Assembly: GCA_963663675.1 (NCBI GenBank)
Contig: OY760498.1
Location: forward strand, 682,001 to 746,000
Direction: 5' to 3'
DNA length: 64,000 nt
Origin: CAINVV01 sp963663675
Lineage (GTDB): Bacteria; Bacteroidota; Bacteroidia; Bacteroidales; Prolixibacteraceae
Positions 17,520 to 26,475 of this stretch are shown piece by piece (the first letter of the stretch is position 1; the number at the start of each line of letters is the position of its first letter). The notes under the pieces are model-generated. The model did no database searches. It was not told the DNA's origin and was given only the letters and a program-made list of their open reading frames with translations. Made by a program: the position numbers and the translations under genes.

Positions 17520-17636
17520 TCTTCCAAATATTTGTCAAAGAATGTAGCCTTTTTGGTGTCAAATTAATCTCATTCCAGCCATTGTGGAATAATAGGTTCG
17601 AAAGTTCTAAAAATGAACCGATGTAAATAATTGAAT

Positions 17637-18203
17637 ATGAAGAGTATAGCAATATTGGCTTCCGGGTCTGGTTCAAATGCTGAGAATATAATTCAATATT
17701 TTCGGCTACATCCATCCGTTCGGATTGATTCGGTATGGACCAACAATCCTGGGGCTTATGTAATGGAAAGAGCTGATCGACTGAAGATAGAAGCGCATGT
17801 ATTCACAAAAGCCGATCTGGTTTCAACGGATTATTTATTGAACGAATTTAAAAGTCGCAAGATTGATCTGATCGTCCTGGCCGGTTTTCTGCTTCTTTTG
17901 CCCCAAAAACTTGTCAGGGAGTTCCGGGTTGTAAATATCCATCCGGCGCTGCTTCCAGCCTACGGAGGCAAGGGAATGTTTGGCAGGCACGTTCACCAGG
18001 CCGTTATTGCCAACGGTGAAAAGGAATCGGGGATTAGTATACACCTGGTCGACGAGGTATATGATCATGGTGAAATGTTGTTTCAGGCAAGGTGTTCCAT
18101 CGGGCCACAGGATAATCCGGATTCTCTGGCTGAAAAAATTCATCAGCTTGAAATGATGCATTTCCCCCGTGTAATTGAAGAATTGCTGGCAAAAAATGAC
18201 TGA
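17637..18203 (+). CDS. purN: Phosphoribosylglycinamide formyltransferase
   Basis: Transfers a formyl group from 10-formyl-THF to GAR in purine synthesis. I start it at the ATG at 17637 (188 aa, MKSIAILASGSGSN); an in-frame TTG six bases earlier is less likely. Motifs are the N-terminal ASGSGSNAENI, the catalytic Asn/His region VNIHPALLPAYGG, and HLVDEVYDHG with the catalytic Asp. It diverges from acpP. Its leader (17570-17636) contains small stems ATTCCA/TGGAAT and GGTTC/GAACC, whose role is unknown. Confidence 0.95.
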   Translation: MKSIAILASGSGSNAENIIQYFRLHPSVRIDSVWTNNPGAYVMERADRLKIEAHVFTKADLVSTDYLLNEFKSRKIDLIVLAGFLLLLPQKLVREFRVVNIHPALLPAYGGKGMFGRHVHQAVIANGEKESGISIHLVDEVYDHGEMLFQARCSIGPQDNPDSLAEKIHQLEMMHFPRVIEELLAKND

Positions 18204-18270
18204 ACTATTTCTGAAGACAGAATTTTTGCCTTAACTTTATTTATCACCATCACTTTTACCAATAACAGAT

Positions 18271-19194
18271 ATGATCTGTCCTTCACCTTTGCAACCGGGC
18301 GACAAAATAGCTTTGATTTCTGTGGCAGGAAAGATTTCCCGTGAAACGGTGGAAAAAGCGAGTGATTTGCTGAAAGACGAAGGATTTGTTACGGAAACGG
18401 GGTCGCATGCTTTTGACGTAGTTAACACTTTTGCCGGAACGGATCAACATCGTGCTGCTGATATGCAGAAAGCCCTGGATGACCCTGAGGTCAGGGCGAT
18501 ACTTTTCACCCGTGGGGGTTACGGATCACTCCGGACGTTTATGCTGCTCGACTGGACCGAATTTCTCCGAAAGCCCAAATGGCTGATCGGTTTCAGCGAC
18601 ATCACGGTTTTTCATTCCTATCTTTCCATGAAAGGAGTAGCTTCCGTTCATGGTGTGATGACATCCTACTTTTTTGAGAATGGTGAACGAACGGATAGCC
18701 TTGACAGGATGCTGGAGTTGCTTCGGGGCAAATCACATCATTACAATTTGTCGCCAAACGTGCTAAACATCCCCGGAACCTGCCATGGCGAACTGGCAGG
18801 AGGTAACCTCTCCATCCTTTTCAGTTTGCGAGGAACTTCGCTGGACCGCTCCCTGGACGGGAAAGTGCTCTTTATCGAGGATATCCAGGAATTTGACTAC
18901 CACATAGACCGGATGATGATGAACCTCAAATTCGGAGGTGTTCTTTCCAAACTCGCCGGGTTAATTGTGGGCTATTTTACAGAGACAAAATCCGGCGAAA
19001 CTCCCTATGGCCACGATGCATACGAAATTATCAGGGAAGCTGTTTCCGGTTACGGATACCCTGTCGTATTCGGTTTTCCGGCAGGGCATGAACTTCCGGA
19101 CTACCCCCTCCTGATGGGGGCTGAGATTCAACTGGAAGTGTCTGAGGAAAGAGTGATGATAAAACAACCATTCCCGGGAGATAAAAATGCGTAA
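18271..19194 (+). CDS. ldcA: LD-carboxypeptidase (peptidase S66)
   Basis: A serine peptidase that removes the terminal D-Ala from tetrapeptides during murein recycling, normally in the cytoplasm. The nucleophile Ser is in TRGGYGSLR (about residue 89), with the family segments LIGFSDITV, GELAGGNLSIL and the Glu-containing FIEDIQEFDYHIDRM. The 307 residues are full length and there is no signal peptide. It is followed by yraN with an 8-nt overlap, so the two are translationally coupled. Confidence 0.92.
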   Translation: MICPSPLQPGDKIALISVAGKISRETVEKASDLLKDEGFVTETGSHAFDVVNTFAGTDQHRAADMQKALDDPEVRAILFTRGGYGSLRTFMLLDWTEFLRKPKWLIGFSDITVFHSYLSMKGVASVHGVMTSYFFENGERTDSLDRMLELLRGKSHHYNLSPNVLNIPGTCHGELAGGNLSILFSLRGTSLDRSLDGKVLFIEDIQEFDYHIDRMMMNLKFGGVLSKLAGLIVGYFTETKSGETPYGHDAYEIIREAVSGYGYPVVFGFPAGHELPDYPLLMGAEIQLEVSEERVMIKQPFPGDKNA

Positions 19195-19576
19195 TAATCA
19201 TGACAACAGCTTGCCGGAAGATGATCTTGGCAAAAAAGGAGAAGGTATCGCACGTGATTATTTATTGTTGAAAGGGTATAAAATCCTGAACACAAACTGG
19301 CATTACGGACACAAGGAGATAGATATTGTTGCGAGACAAGGCAAGGAAATCGTTGTAGTCGAGGTAAAAACAAGGGAGGAAAATTACGCAGTTGAACCGT
19401 GGGAAGCAGTTACGGCATCTAAAATAAGAAACATTGTTGAAGTGGCGGATGTATGGTTGAGAATCAATAATATCGATCTGGAAACCCGGTTTGATGTAAT
19501 TTCAATCGTGGTGCAGAAGGACGGGAGTCACTCCCTGGACCATTTTGAAGGGGCTTTTTTGCCGCCTGTCAACTGA
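19187..19576 (+). CDS. YraN family (UPF0102) endonuclease-like protein
   Basis: A 129-residue protein with the PD-(D/E)XK-like core of UPF0102: GEGIARDYL, then GHKEIDIVARQGKEIVVVEVKTRE, where the Asp and the Glu-x-Lys would bind metal. The biological role of YraN proteins is poorly known; a link to DNA processing is suggested by the fold only. It starts inside the end of ldcA (8-nt overlap). Confidence 0.9.
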   Translation: MRNNHDNSLPEDDLGKKGEGIARDYLLLKGYKILNTNWHYGHKEIDIVARQGKEIVVVEVKTREENYAVEPWEAVTASKIRNIVEVADVWLRINNIDLETRFDVISIVVQKDGSHSLDHFEGAFLPPVN

Positions 19577-19689
19577 ACGGCTTTATCAAAACCGGTTCCG
19601 GAGCATCTGGCAGAAAATTGTCAGTTCATTGGATTTCCATATTTTTAAATTGATTTTTTAATGACTGGTTAAACGAAATTTCAAGTGTA

Positions 19690-20046
19690 ATGAATGTCGA
19701 GGAGGTCAGATCGGTATGTATTGCAAGAAAAGGTGTTTCCGAAGGATTTCCTTTTGATGACACTACCCTGGTAGTAAAAGTAGGAGGGAAAATATTTGCT
19801 TTGATCAACCTTGACAGGAATCCCTCAGTCAATCTTAAATGTGATCCGGAAAGATCCATCGATCTGCGTGAACGCTATTATGCCATCATCCCGGGTTATC
19901 ACATGAACAAAACACACTGGAATACATTGATACTAGACGGCAGCCTGCCGGATCGACTGATTACTGAACTGATCAGTCACTCCTACGACCTGGTACTGTC
20001 CTCGCTCTCCAAAAAAACACGGGACGAAATCAACTCCGAACAATAA
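19690..20046 (+). CDS. MmcQ/YjbR family protein
   Basis: A 118-residue protein of the MmcQ/YjbR fold (CyaY-like, putative DNA binding). It shows the usual segments: the N-terminal CIARKGVSEGFPFDD, KVGGKIFALINLD, and YHMNKTHWNTLILDG near the C-terminus. The full length is normal. It lies 113 nt after yraN and before the S4-domain gene on the same strand. No specific function is established for these proteins. Confidence 0.9.
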   Translation: MNVEEVRSVCIARKGVSEGFPFDDTTLVVKVGGKIFALINLDRNPSVNLKCDPERSIDLRERYYAIIPGYHMNKTHWNTLILDGSLPDRLITELISHSYDLVLSSLSKKTRDEINSEQ

Positions 20047-20113
20047 TGTGCTAAATTTCAACTACTTATTTTCATATCCCCTTTTTTATCATCTCTCCTA
20101 ACTCATAATTATC

Positions 20114-20323
20114 ATGATATACAATCTCAAAGGCGCCGAATACATAGAGTTGATCAAGCTGCTCAAGCTATTGCGAATTGCCGGTTCAGGCGGTGAAGCT
20201 AAAGTGATGGTGGAAGAGGGTGAAGTCAGAGTCAACGGACAGCCTGAGTCCAGAAAAAGGGCGAAACTCCGGACCGGCGATACTATTGAAATTTTTGGGG
20301 ATAAAATTGAAATTGAACCCTGA
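20114..20323 (+). CDS. Small S4-domain RNA-binding protein (YbcJ-like)
   Basis: A 69-residue protein that is essentially one S4 RNA-binding domain: YIELIKLLKLLRIAGSGGEAK, then VRVNGQPESRKRAKLRTGDTIEI. Stand-alone S4 proteins of this size (YbcJ type) bind structured RNA, perhaps rRNA. It is the last gene of this plus-strand run and ends before a convergent terminator stem at 20359-20396. Confidence 0.88.
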   Translation: MIYNLKGAEYIELIKLLKLLRIAGSGGEAKVMVEEGEVRVNGQPESRKRAKLRTGDTIEIFGDKIEIEP

Positions 20324-20358
20324 TTCCTGATATAGTTCTGGCAAAAGGGCTAAAAATT

Positions 20359-20396
20359 AGGACAGGAAGGACAAATGGCCTTGTCTTCCCTGCCTT
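20359..20396. terminator. Convergent terminator hairpin
   Basis: An imperfect stem of about 14 positions, AGGACAGGAAGGAC (20359-20372) with GTCTTCCCTGCCT (20383-20395), and a 10-nt loop. It lies between the S4-domain gene (+) and the alkaline phosphatase gene (-). It is flanked by A-rich sequence on both sides, as expected of a bidirectional terminator. Confidence 0.55.
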
Positions 20397-20448
20397 AAAA
20401 GATTAATGTAATTTGATGTGGATAATTACATTTTGGTTATTGCCTGGT

Positions 20449-21624
20449 TTACCTGAGGCCTAATAGACTCATCATTTTTGCAGCTATTTCGGTATTCTCC
20501 ATAAAGCCGCCAAATTGTTGGGATCCCGGGCCAAATGCGAAAACGGGAACACAGATCCCGGTATGCTCCAGGCTGGTGAATTTTGCCGAAATATCACCGG
20601 TTTTGTTATTGCCTTCATTGATGGTCATGCCGCCTGTTTCGTGATCAGCAGTTACAATAATCAATGTTTCCTTGTCTTTCGCGGCGAATTCGAGAGCAGC
20701 ACCGATGGCTTTATCCAGGTCCAGTGTTTCCATGATCACACCGGGAGCCTGGTTGTTGTGGGCAAGGAAGTCAATTTCTGAACCTTCCACCATCAGGAAA
20801 AATCCTTTTTTGCCTTGTGAAAGCAGGTTGATGGCCGTTTCAGTGGCTGGTACAAGCATGTCACCACGTTCCGGCAATGGCGGATTGTGTTCAGTGGCTG
20901 TTAATCCGGCGAGCCTTCCACTTTTAACTTTCTTAATATCTTCCATTTTGTACAAGACCTGGTATCCTTTGTCCCTGAGCTCGTTAGACAAGTTGCGGCC
21001 GTCTTTGCGGTTTTCAAAAAATCTGACTCCACCGCCAATAAAAACGTCAATGTCCGACTTTAAAAAGTCTGCTGCAATATCATCATAGCTGCCCCTTGAT
21101 GCCACGTGAGCGATGAAAGAGGCGGGAGTTGCATGGTTGATGGCGGAAGTGCTGACCAACCCTGTTTTCAGGCCTTTCTCTTCGGCCATTTCACGAATGT
21201 TTTTGACCGGTTTTTTTTCAGGATCCACCCCTATGGCACCATTGTACGTTTTTATTCCGCAAGCCAGTGCGGTTCCGCCTGCAGCTGAGTCAGTTATGTA
21301 ATCTGAGGAAGAATATGTTTTTGAAAAACCACAGTGAATGAAATTCTGGAGAAAGAGTGAGCCTCCGTTGGCGGTCATGGAAGCATAAATATGGGCCAGC
21401 CCCATCCCGTCACCAATGAAAAGGATTATATTCTTTGGATGCTTTTTCGATGTTACCTGTTCATATTTCTTAACAGGATAGAATGTACTGCCCTTGAATT
21501 CCAGGGCAGACGTAACAACCTTATTTTCCTTGTATTGCTCTTGCGAAAAGGCAGTACCTGCGGTAACTGAAAAGAGAAGGCTGATCAGGATGAACCTGAT
21601 AAAAGACGGATTTAATTTGTTCAT
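20449..21624 (-). CDS. Alkaline phosphatase (PhoA superfamily), periplasmic
   Basis: A secreted phosphomonoesterase of 391 residues with an N-terminal signal peptide (about 1-27, ending AFS). Active-site segments are intact: IILFIGDGMGL (metal Asp), TDSAAGGTALACG (nucleophile Ser after Asp), GSEIDFLAHNNQ and ADHETGGM. Shorter than E. coli PhoA but normal for Bacteroidota members. It stands alone: 221 nt separates its start from the patatin gene, with a TACCTTCG near-box at 21683-21690. Phosphate control cannot be judged. Confidence 0.92.
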   Translation of the reverse strand: MNKLNPSFIRFILISLLFSVTAGTAFSQEQYKENKVVTSALEFKGSTFYPVKKYEQVTSKKHPKNIILFIGDGMGLAHIYASMTANGGSLFLQNFIHCGFSKTYSSSDYITDSAAGGTALACGIKTYNGAIGVDPEKKPVKNIREMAEEKGLKTGLVSTSAINHATPASFIAHVASRGSYDDIAADFLKSDIDVFIGGGVRFFENRKDGRNLSNELRDKGYQVLYKMEDIKKVKSGRLAGLTATEHNPPLPERGDMLVPATETAINLLSQGKKGFFLMVEGSEIDFLAHNNQAPGVIMETLDLDKAIGAALEFAAKDKETLIIVTADHETGGMTINEGNNKTGDISAKFTSLEHTGICVPVFAFGPGSQQFGGFMENTEIAAKMMSLLGLR

Positions 21625-21844
21625 AATTAAGATGTTGTGAGAATTGTAGCAATTGATTTTCCGATGATTTTGAAACCAGCGACGAAGGTATAAAAATATG
21701 AGATTACCTTCAGCAAAATAGTTGATTTATCCGGGGCAGACTGATATTTTTCACTGTTTTCTGGATACTGCAGGCAGCGGAAGGAGGCATCGTCCGCGAA
21801 ATCCTGTCATCTGATCAATTCAAGAATGTTCGCGGTCACGAAAA

Positions 21845-23704
21845 TTATTCCTGGTTAACCGGCTGACTGGCGGAGTTATTTTTAAGCAGTCCCCTTTTGA
21901 CAAAATCTGCGATGACTGCATCGATAAATTTCCTGGATGCAATTTTGGACACCGCATTTTTCCCTATTGAAATCATTTTGTCCGTGGCATAACCGGTAAA
22001 CGGTTTCATGATATAACGGTTCAGCCACGATTTCTTTCTGTAATTTTCGGCCTTATGTTCCGAATGGTGTGTTTTGTTTTCCGCTTTTTTATTGTCATCC
22101 AGATTGTTAGCTATCAAATAAAATCTTTTCTGAACTTTGTTCTCCAGATTCAACAAATACTTCAGTTGGATGGATGGATAAGGGAATTCCTCCTCCATGC
22201 GGGCCCTTTTAATGGTGGTATTATTATCAGCAACCCTTATGTCCGGAATTATTGGCAGAAACCGGGAATTATTCTGGCGAATAAGGGTGAGATGATCCTT
22301 TTTCAGATTTGCATACCCAAAGGTTATAATCGGATTTTCTGCTGATTCCGGAACACAGAAGTATTGCCGGATAAATCTCTGGCAATTTCGGCGTCCAAGC
22401 ATATAATCATGAATTCTGAACTTTTTGCTGAAAAAGCCTCCGAATCCGCCAAGTGAGCCACATGCGATGCTGTATGGCTGTTCCACCCCGTTTTTTGAAC
22501 GCACCGGCGCTATCATGAACCGGGTATAATCATTGTCATCGTAGGCTCTTGCAAGCAGTTCAGTTTTAACCATCAGCTGTTGTTGAATGGCTCCCGCGAG
22601 CTGGACTGACGTATTTTTGAGCGCCAGTAATCCCGGGTAAATCTCGTCAGGCGGATCATCAGCCGGAAAGGGATCAATCATTAAAACCGATGTGTCAAAT
22701 GTAGCGGCACTTTGCTCCATCCTGTATTCATTTTCGGGAGTTGAGGAAGTGTCAGACAGCTTCAATGATTCTTTTCTTCTGTCATTCAGGATCGACTCTG
22801 TAAGGTCATAGGGTTCGTTGTTGATTACACCTCCATCCACACAGACAGCACGATAGTCAGTTTCAGGATCAACCAGCAACTCTGTTTTATGGGATATCTT
22901 CAGTAACCTGTTGTCATTTATGTACCTGGGATCCCTGGTAACCAGTCTTGGTGCAAGTCCTGCCGGGAAAGCCCCGGTCGCGATGGCTCCGTCGATCAGG
23001 AGATTCTTGTTTAATCCACCCGGAGTGTCGAAATGATAAGGTATTTTGCCATCGTTACGATAGTCGCCCGACGAATTATGCTGAAAATGCATCAAATCTT
23101 TGTGGGAGGTCATCCTGTCGTGCCTTTTGCCTGAAGCAGTAATGAATTCAAGTTCATAGTTAAAACCCCTCAGGTTGGTGAGGGTGGTAAGCAATTCGAG
23201 GTCAGGGGCGAAGTAAGGCCTGTGCGTCCCGGGATCTTTCATGGAGTCTTCAATTACCCGGCGTGCAATCTTCTCAATGAAAAGCGAGTTGAAGACCGAC
23301 CTGACTTCATTCGTTGGATTGAAATCATGTGATGCGATTATATCCCCGGATTCCAGCATCTGACTCATGATGTCACTTGTGGGCTCTTCAGTCAGGTTGA
23401 CCCATGAATTAAACAAAGGATTTTCGAATGCTGACAGGGTAAAATAGTTGCGTTGGTTGATATGCGGAAATTCCCTTTGAACGGATGCTGCGGTGATAAC
23501 TGCGGTCATGCCGCCGGCAGAGGCACCGCTTAATACATCGATAACTACTTCATGTCTTGGAACTCCCGGCAACCCGAGATCTTTTGCCTTTTGCCAGTTC
23601 TCAAGCGCTTCCAGCAAATAATCCATCACTCCGGCGGTATAAGCACCCGCCGACACAGCTCCAGCCATAGCAATACCGATATGAAAAGTCTTATGAGTTT
23701 CCAA
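21845..23704 (-). CDS. Patatin-like phospholipase family protein
   Basis: A large (619 aa) predicted acyl hydrolase. The N-terminus AMAGAVSAGAYTAGV is the oxyanion region in the variant form. SGASAGG holds the nucleophile Ser (GxSxG) near residue 61. VCVDGGVINNEP supplies the Asp of the Ser-Asp dyad near residue 285. The ~200 residues after the dyad have no domain I recognise; the last 100 are basic, with a possible membrane-associating helix. There is no signal peptide. It could act on membrane lipids from the cytoplasmic side. The neighbouring genes give no operon context. Confidence 0.85.
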   Translation of the reverse strand: METHKTFHIGIAMAGAVSAGAYTAGVMDYLLEALENWQKAKDLGLPGVPRHEVVIDVLSGASAGGMTAVITAASVQREFPHINQRNYFTLSAFENPLFNSWVNLTEEPTSDIMSQMLESGDIIASHDFNPTNEVRSVFNSLFIEKIARRVIEDSMKDPGTHRPYFAPDLELLTTLTNLRGFNYELEFITASGKRHDRMTSHKDLMHFQHNSSGDYRNDGKIPYHFDTPGGLNKNLLIDGAIATGAFPAGLAPRLVTRDPRYINDNRLLKISHKTELLVDPETDYRAVCVDGGVINNEPYDLTESILNDRRKESLKLSDTSSTPENEYRMEQSAATFDTSVLMIDPFPADDPPDEIYPGLLALKNTSVQLAGAIQQQLMVKTELLARAYDDNDYTRFMIAPVRSKNGVEQPYSIACGSLGGFGGFFSKKFRIHDYMLGRRNCQRFIRQYFCVPESAENPIITFGYANLKKDHLTLIRQNNSRFLPIIPDIRVADNNTTIKRARMEEEFPYPSIQLKYLLNLENKVQKRFYLIANNLDDNKKAENKTHHSEHKAENYRKKSWLNRYIMKPFTGYATDKMISIGKNAVSKIASRKFIDAVIADFVKRGLLKNNSASQPVNQE

Positions 23705-23905
23705 GGCTGAGTGTTTTGAAGTTAATACTACAAAGAAGTAAAAGGTTACCGGTTATAGATGAGCAATTGTGCCCCGGGAGGAAATATTGTCGATAATTTA
23801 TCTTTTTATTTCAATTTCCTGTGGGAAATCTATTTGGGATTGTATCAGTCGGAAGGGCGCTTTCCGGAAACCAGGATTATTTGAAATTCTCTTTTATTGT
23901 AATCA

Positions 23906-25771
23906 TTACAGGATTTTCAACTCCTTGAAAATCCTCATCATGCAGTTTTTGCAATCAAATTCAATTTCAAACTGATTGTCGCCATCCTTCAGGGAAAATG
24001 GTTCACTCATCCCGGCAGGGAAGGAACCTCCGTATCTTTTGCAAAATCCAAGCTCGTACTGGATACAATGCCGGGTAATCATTACCTGAAACCGTCCGTG
24101 TACAGAACTTTTTTCGACTCCCATTTTAGGATTTTCCAAACCATGCCTCCGGTAAAACTGCATGGCCAGCCTGTTGGTTATATTATTTTGGAAGAGCCAG
24201 GGATCATCTGGATATGGAGTCGTATTAGCCCGGTAATTTATTGTTGCGTTAGATTCTTCCAGGGAATCTGCAGATACTGTTTCCGGGAAGGCTCCCAACC
24301 CTTTGGCAGAAATTTTCTCCAGCAATCCACGCCTCAATTCATTTAATTGTTGCTGGGTGAAAAAGTATTTCTCGTTACCCTCTATATCCGTAAATGTCAC
24401 ATTATAAGGTGTTTCTCCGGATTTTGCGAGTTGTCGCAGGATGTTTCCCCTGGACTTTTCCGGGTCATTTGCCGGGACTTTGGGAATTTTGATTTCAAAG
24501 GCGGAACCTGAATCGCTGCTCAGCCTGAAACCATCCTCTGTTTCAACCAGGGAGAATGCCACAGGAATTTTCCTTTCTGCGGTCTTTCTGCCCAAGGCAG
24601 TCTGAAATGAGTGATCATAATTCCTGTATAATTTAGCACCGGCAAAAACCCCGTTCATCCTGTCCGGGTAGATAGTCCGGTTATCAGCTTTGTTCACTTT
24701 CAGTCCGAAACTCTCTCCTTTATGGTTAATAAATGTCAATCCGTCGTTATTCGAAATTTGTTTTGTTCCGGAGATGCGAATTGAATCCCTTGTTATACCG
24801 GTTACTTCTCCTATCTCTTCTCCAAGTGATTTCGGGCTGTCCAGGCTTGCAATCCTGTCTTTCCGGCCCCAAAGAAAATAATCGGTGGAGTCGCGGTGGA
24901 ATGTTTTTACCGGATCAGGCTGAAAGAAAAAAGTGGTTTTACCGAATGATGCAGGCACAAAATCGGTTTTGTCTTCCAACACCAGGTCGAGTTCCTTCCG
25001 ATAGTGGGCAGTAATATTTTTGACATAATCAATGTTCTTCATCCGACCTTCAATTTTGAAAGAGCGAACTCCAGCCTCTGCCAATTCACGGATGGAACGG
25101 GAGCGGTCAAGGTCTTTCAGTGAAAGCAGGTGTTTGTCACGTACAATGATTTTGCCTGAGGCATCCGTAAGGGTATATTTTTTTCTGCACGGCTGGGCGC
25201 AAGCTCCCCTGTTGGCACTTCTGCCACCATTGATATGACTCATGTAACACTGTCCGCTCAGGCAAACGCAAAGTGATCCGTGAACAAATGCCTCAAGTTC
25301 AATAGAGGTTTGATCTGAAATCTCTTTGATCTGGTCCAGGGAGAGTTCCCTGGCCAGGACGGCTCTTTTGAAACCTATATCCCCGAGGAATTTTACTTTA
25401 GCTGCCGTGAAGTTGTTGGCCTGTGTGCTGGCATGAAGGGCGATGGGAGGCAGATCCATCTCAAGTATTCCAAAATCCTGGATGATAAGGGCATCGGCTC
25501 CTGCTTCATAAACCTGCCGGATAATGGTCCCTGCTTCTTCGAGTTCGTTATCGTAAAGGATGGTATTAAGGGCGACGTAAGTTTTGGCCCCGTAGATATG
25601 GGCTTCTGCAACCAGTTTACTGATTTCTTCTATGGAATTGCCCGCTGCCTCCCTGGCGCCGAATTTGGGTGCACCTATGTATACCGCATCTGCACCGTGA
25701 TGGATGGCAGCTATGCCGCATTCAAGGTTCTTTGAGGGAGCAAGGAGTTCTAATTTTTTACCGGGATCCAT
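23906..25771 (-). CDS. U32 family peptidase (RlhA/YegQ-like)
   Basis: A 621-residue U32 protein. The N-terminal domain carries the family signature around EAFVHGSLCVCLSGQCYMS, plus cysteines in NRGACAQPCRKKY and later CIQYELGFC; these probably ligate an Fe-S cluster. Some U32 members (RlhA, TrhP, UbiU/V) are tRNA/rRNA or quinone hydroxylases rather than peptidases. The long C-terminal extension here resembles RlhA, so rRNA hydroxylation is a reasonable guess. The final codons form half of a 10-bp hairpin. The start is the ATG at 25771. Confidence 0.88.
   Translation of the reverse strand: MDPGKKLELLAPSKNLECGIAAIHHGADAVYIGAPKFGAREAAGNSIEEISKLVAEAHIYGAKTYVALNTILYDNELEEAGTIIRQVYEAGADALIIQDFGILEMDLPPIALHASTQANNFTAAKVKFLGDIGFKRAVLARELSLDQIKEISDQTSIELEAFVHGSLCVCLSGQCYMSHINGGRSANRGACAQPCRKKYTLTDASGKIIVRDKHLLSLKDLDRSRSIRELAEAGVRSFKIEGRMKNIDYVKNITAHYRKELDLVLEDKTDFVPASFGKTTFFFQPDPVKTFHRDSTDYFLWGRKDRIASLDSPKSLGEEIGEVTGITRDSIRISGTKQISNNDGLTFINHKGESFGLKVNKADNRTIYPDRMNGVFAGAKLYRNYDHSFQTALGRKTAERKIPVAFSLVETEDGFRLSSDSGSAFEIKIPKVPANDPEKSRGNILRQLAKSGETPYNVTFTDIEGNEKYFFTQQQLNELRRGLLEKISAKGLGAFPETVSADSLEESNATINYRANTTPYPDDPWLFQNNITNRLAMQFYRRHGLENPKMGVEKSSVHGRFQVMITRHCIQYELGFCKRYGGSFPAGMSEPFSLKDGDNQFEIEFDCKNCMMRIFKELKIL
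23911..23934 (-). terminator. 10-bp hairpin overlapping the last codons of the U32 gene
   Basis: GGATTTTCAA and TTGAAAATCC are exact reverse complements around a 4-nt loop. They lie within the last ten codons of the coding sequence. The stop follows at once, and a second palindrome TGTAATGATTACA comes next. There is no clear U-tract, so terminator function is tentative. Confidence 0.4.
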
Positions 25772-25851
25772 AAAATTATTTTGGAATTTTGATATTCGAT
25801 TTTGGATGGATGCTCACGCAGGAAGTGAACCCGAAAATCCAAAATTAAATA

Positions 25852-26193
25852 TTATTCATTAAGTGCTTCCCAGTACTCCACAGCCCTCCTGGTATGAGGT
25901 ATCACGATTGTTCCTCCTACCAGGTTGGCTACTGAAAAAATTTCAAAAAGCTCATCCGTTGTAACTCCCTGTTCATGACACTTTTCAAGGTGATATTTAA
26001 CGCAGTCGTCACAACGCAAAACCATGGAACTGACCAGACCAAGCATCTCCTTGGTTTTGGTTGAAAGGGCACCCTCCATATAGGTGTTGGTATCTATGTT
26101 GTAGATCCGTTTCATCACCTTGTTGTCGGCGGCCAGGATTTTTTCGTTCATCCTGGCACGGTAATCTCTGAATTCCTTTACTTTTTCGTGCAT
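25852..26193 (-). CDS. Carboxymuconolactone decarboxylase/AhpD-like protein
   Basis: A 113-residue all-helical AhpD-fold protein. RCDDCVKYHLEKC contains the CxxCxxxH active-site pattern of the AhpD group, which suggests a thiol-based peroxidase or reductase role rather than lactone decarboxylation. The length is normal for a single-domain member. It lies downstream of miaB but is separated from it by 282 nt containing copy D of the leader-type repeat. The U32 gene follows after 80 nt. Confidence 0.88.
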   Translation of the reverse strand: MHEKVKEFRDYRARMNEKILAADNKVMKRIYNIDTNTYMEGALSTKTKEMLGLVSSMVLRCDDCVKYHLEKCHEQGVTTDELFEIFSVANLVGGTIVIPHTRRAVEYWEALNE

Positions 26194-26254
26194 AACAAAT
26201 GTATTTTCTATTTTCGATTAACTGTAAATCAATATATTAAGCCTCAGAAATTTA

Positions 26255-26308
26255 TTAACGCTGAGGAAAATATTTTCTCAATTTTCTCCAATTTAATGCA
26301 AAATTCAT
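26255..26308 (-). other. 17-codon orphan frame fused to leader repeat copy D
   Basis: The ATG at 26308 stands at the same 29-nt distance from the repeat's outer stem as the real start codons of lepA and ftsW. It opens a frame of 17 codons (MNFALNWRKLRKYFPQR). It may be a leader peptide, the remains of a lost gene, or chance. No homology is recognised. It ends 61 nt before the AhpD-like gene. Confidence 0.25.
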
Positions 26309-26416
26309 TTGAATATAGTTTAATTTTTAATGGTCAAATGGAATCGAAGATCAGTGAAGCTACTATCCACATTATAATCTTCGGTTGGTGTGAAAGCTTG
26401 CTTATGGCTATTTCAT
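26309..26416 (-). repeat. Leader-type dispersed repeat, copy D (with 20-nt insertion)
   Basis: On the minus strand it reads ATGAAATAGCCAT, CACACCAACCGAAGAT and ATGTGGATA. A 20-nt insertion splits the right outer arm before ATTCCAT, and a 29-nt spacer then leads to ATGAA. Without the insertion it is 88 nt, the same as the other copies. Its spacer is most like that of copy A. The insertion breaks the outer stem, so this copy may be decaying. Confidence 0.7.
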
Positions 26417-26475
26417 CATTTTATTCCACAATCATGCCCTGCGACATTCCAAAATTGAAAATCGAAATTCGAAAA

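Noticed and set aside
23769..23975. 68-codon plus-strand frame before the U32 gene end
   Set aside because: It overlaps the U32 gene's 3' end on the other strand and includes the hairpin; no supporting motif.
25772..25851. AATTTTGG/CCAAAATT-rich spacer after the AhpD-like gene as a defined terminator
   Set aside because: Pairing is possible in several registers but none is clearly better, and similar AT-rich text follows miaB, so no single structure is claimed.
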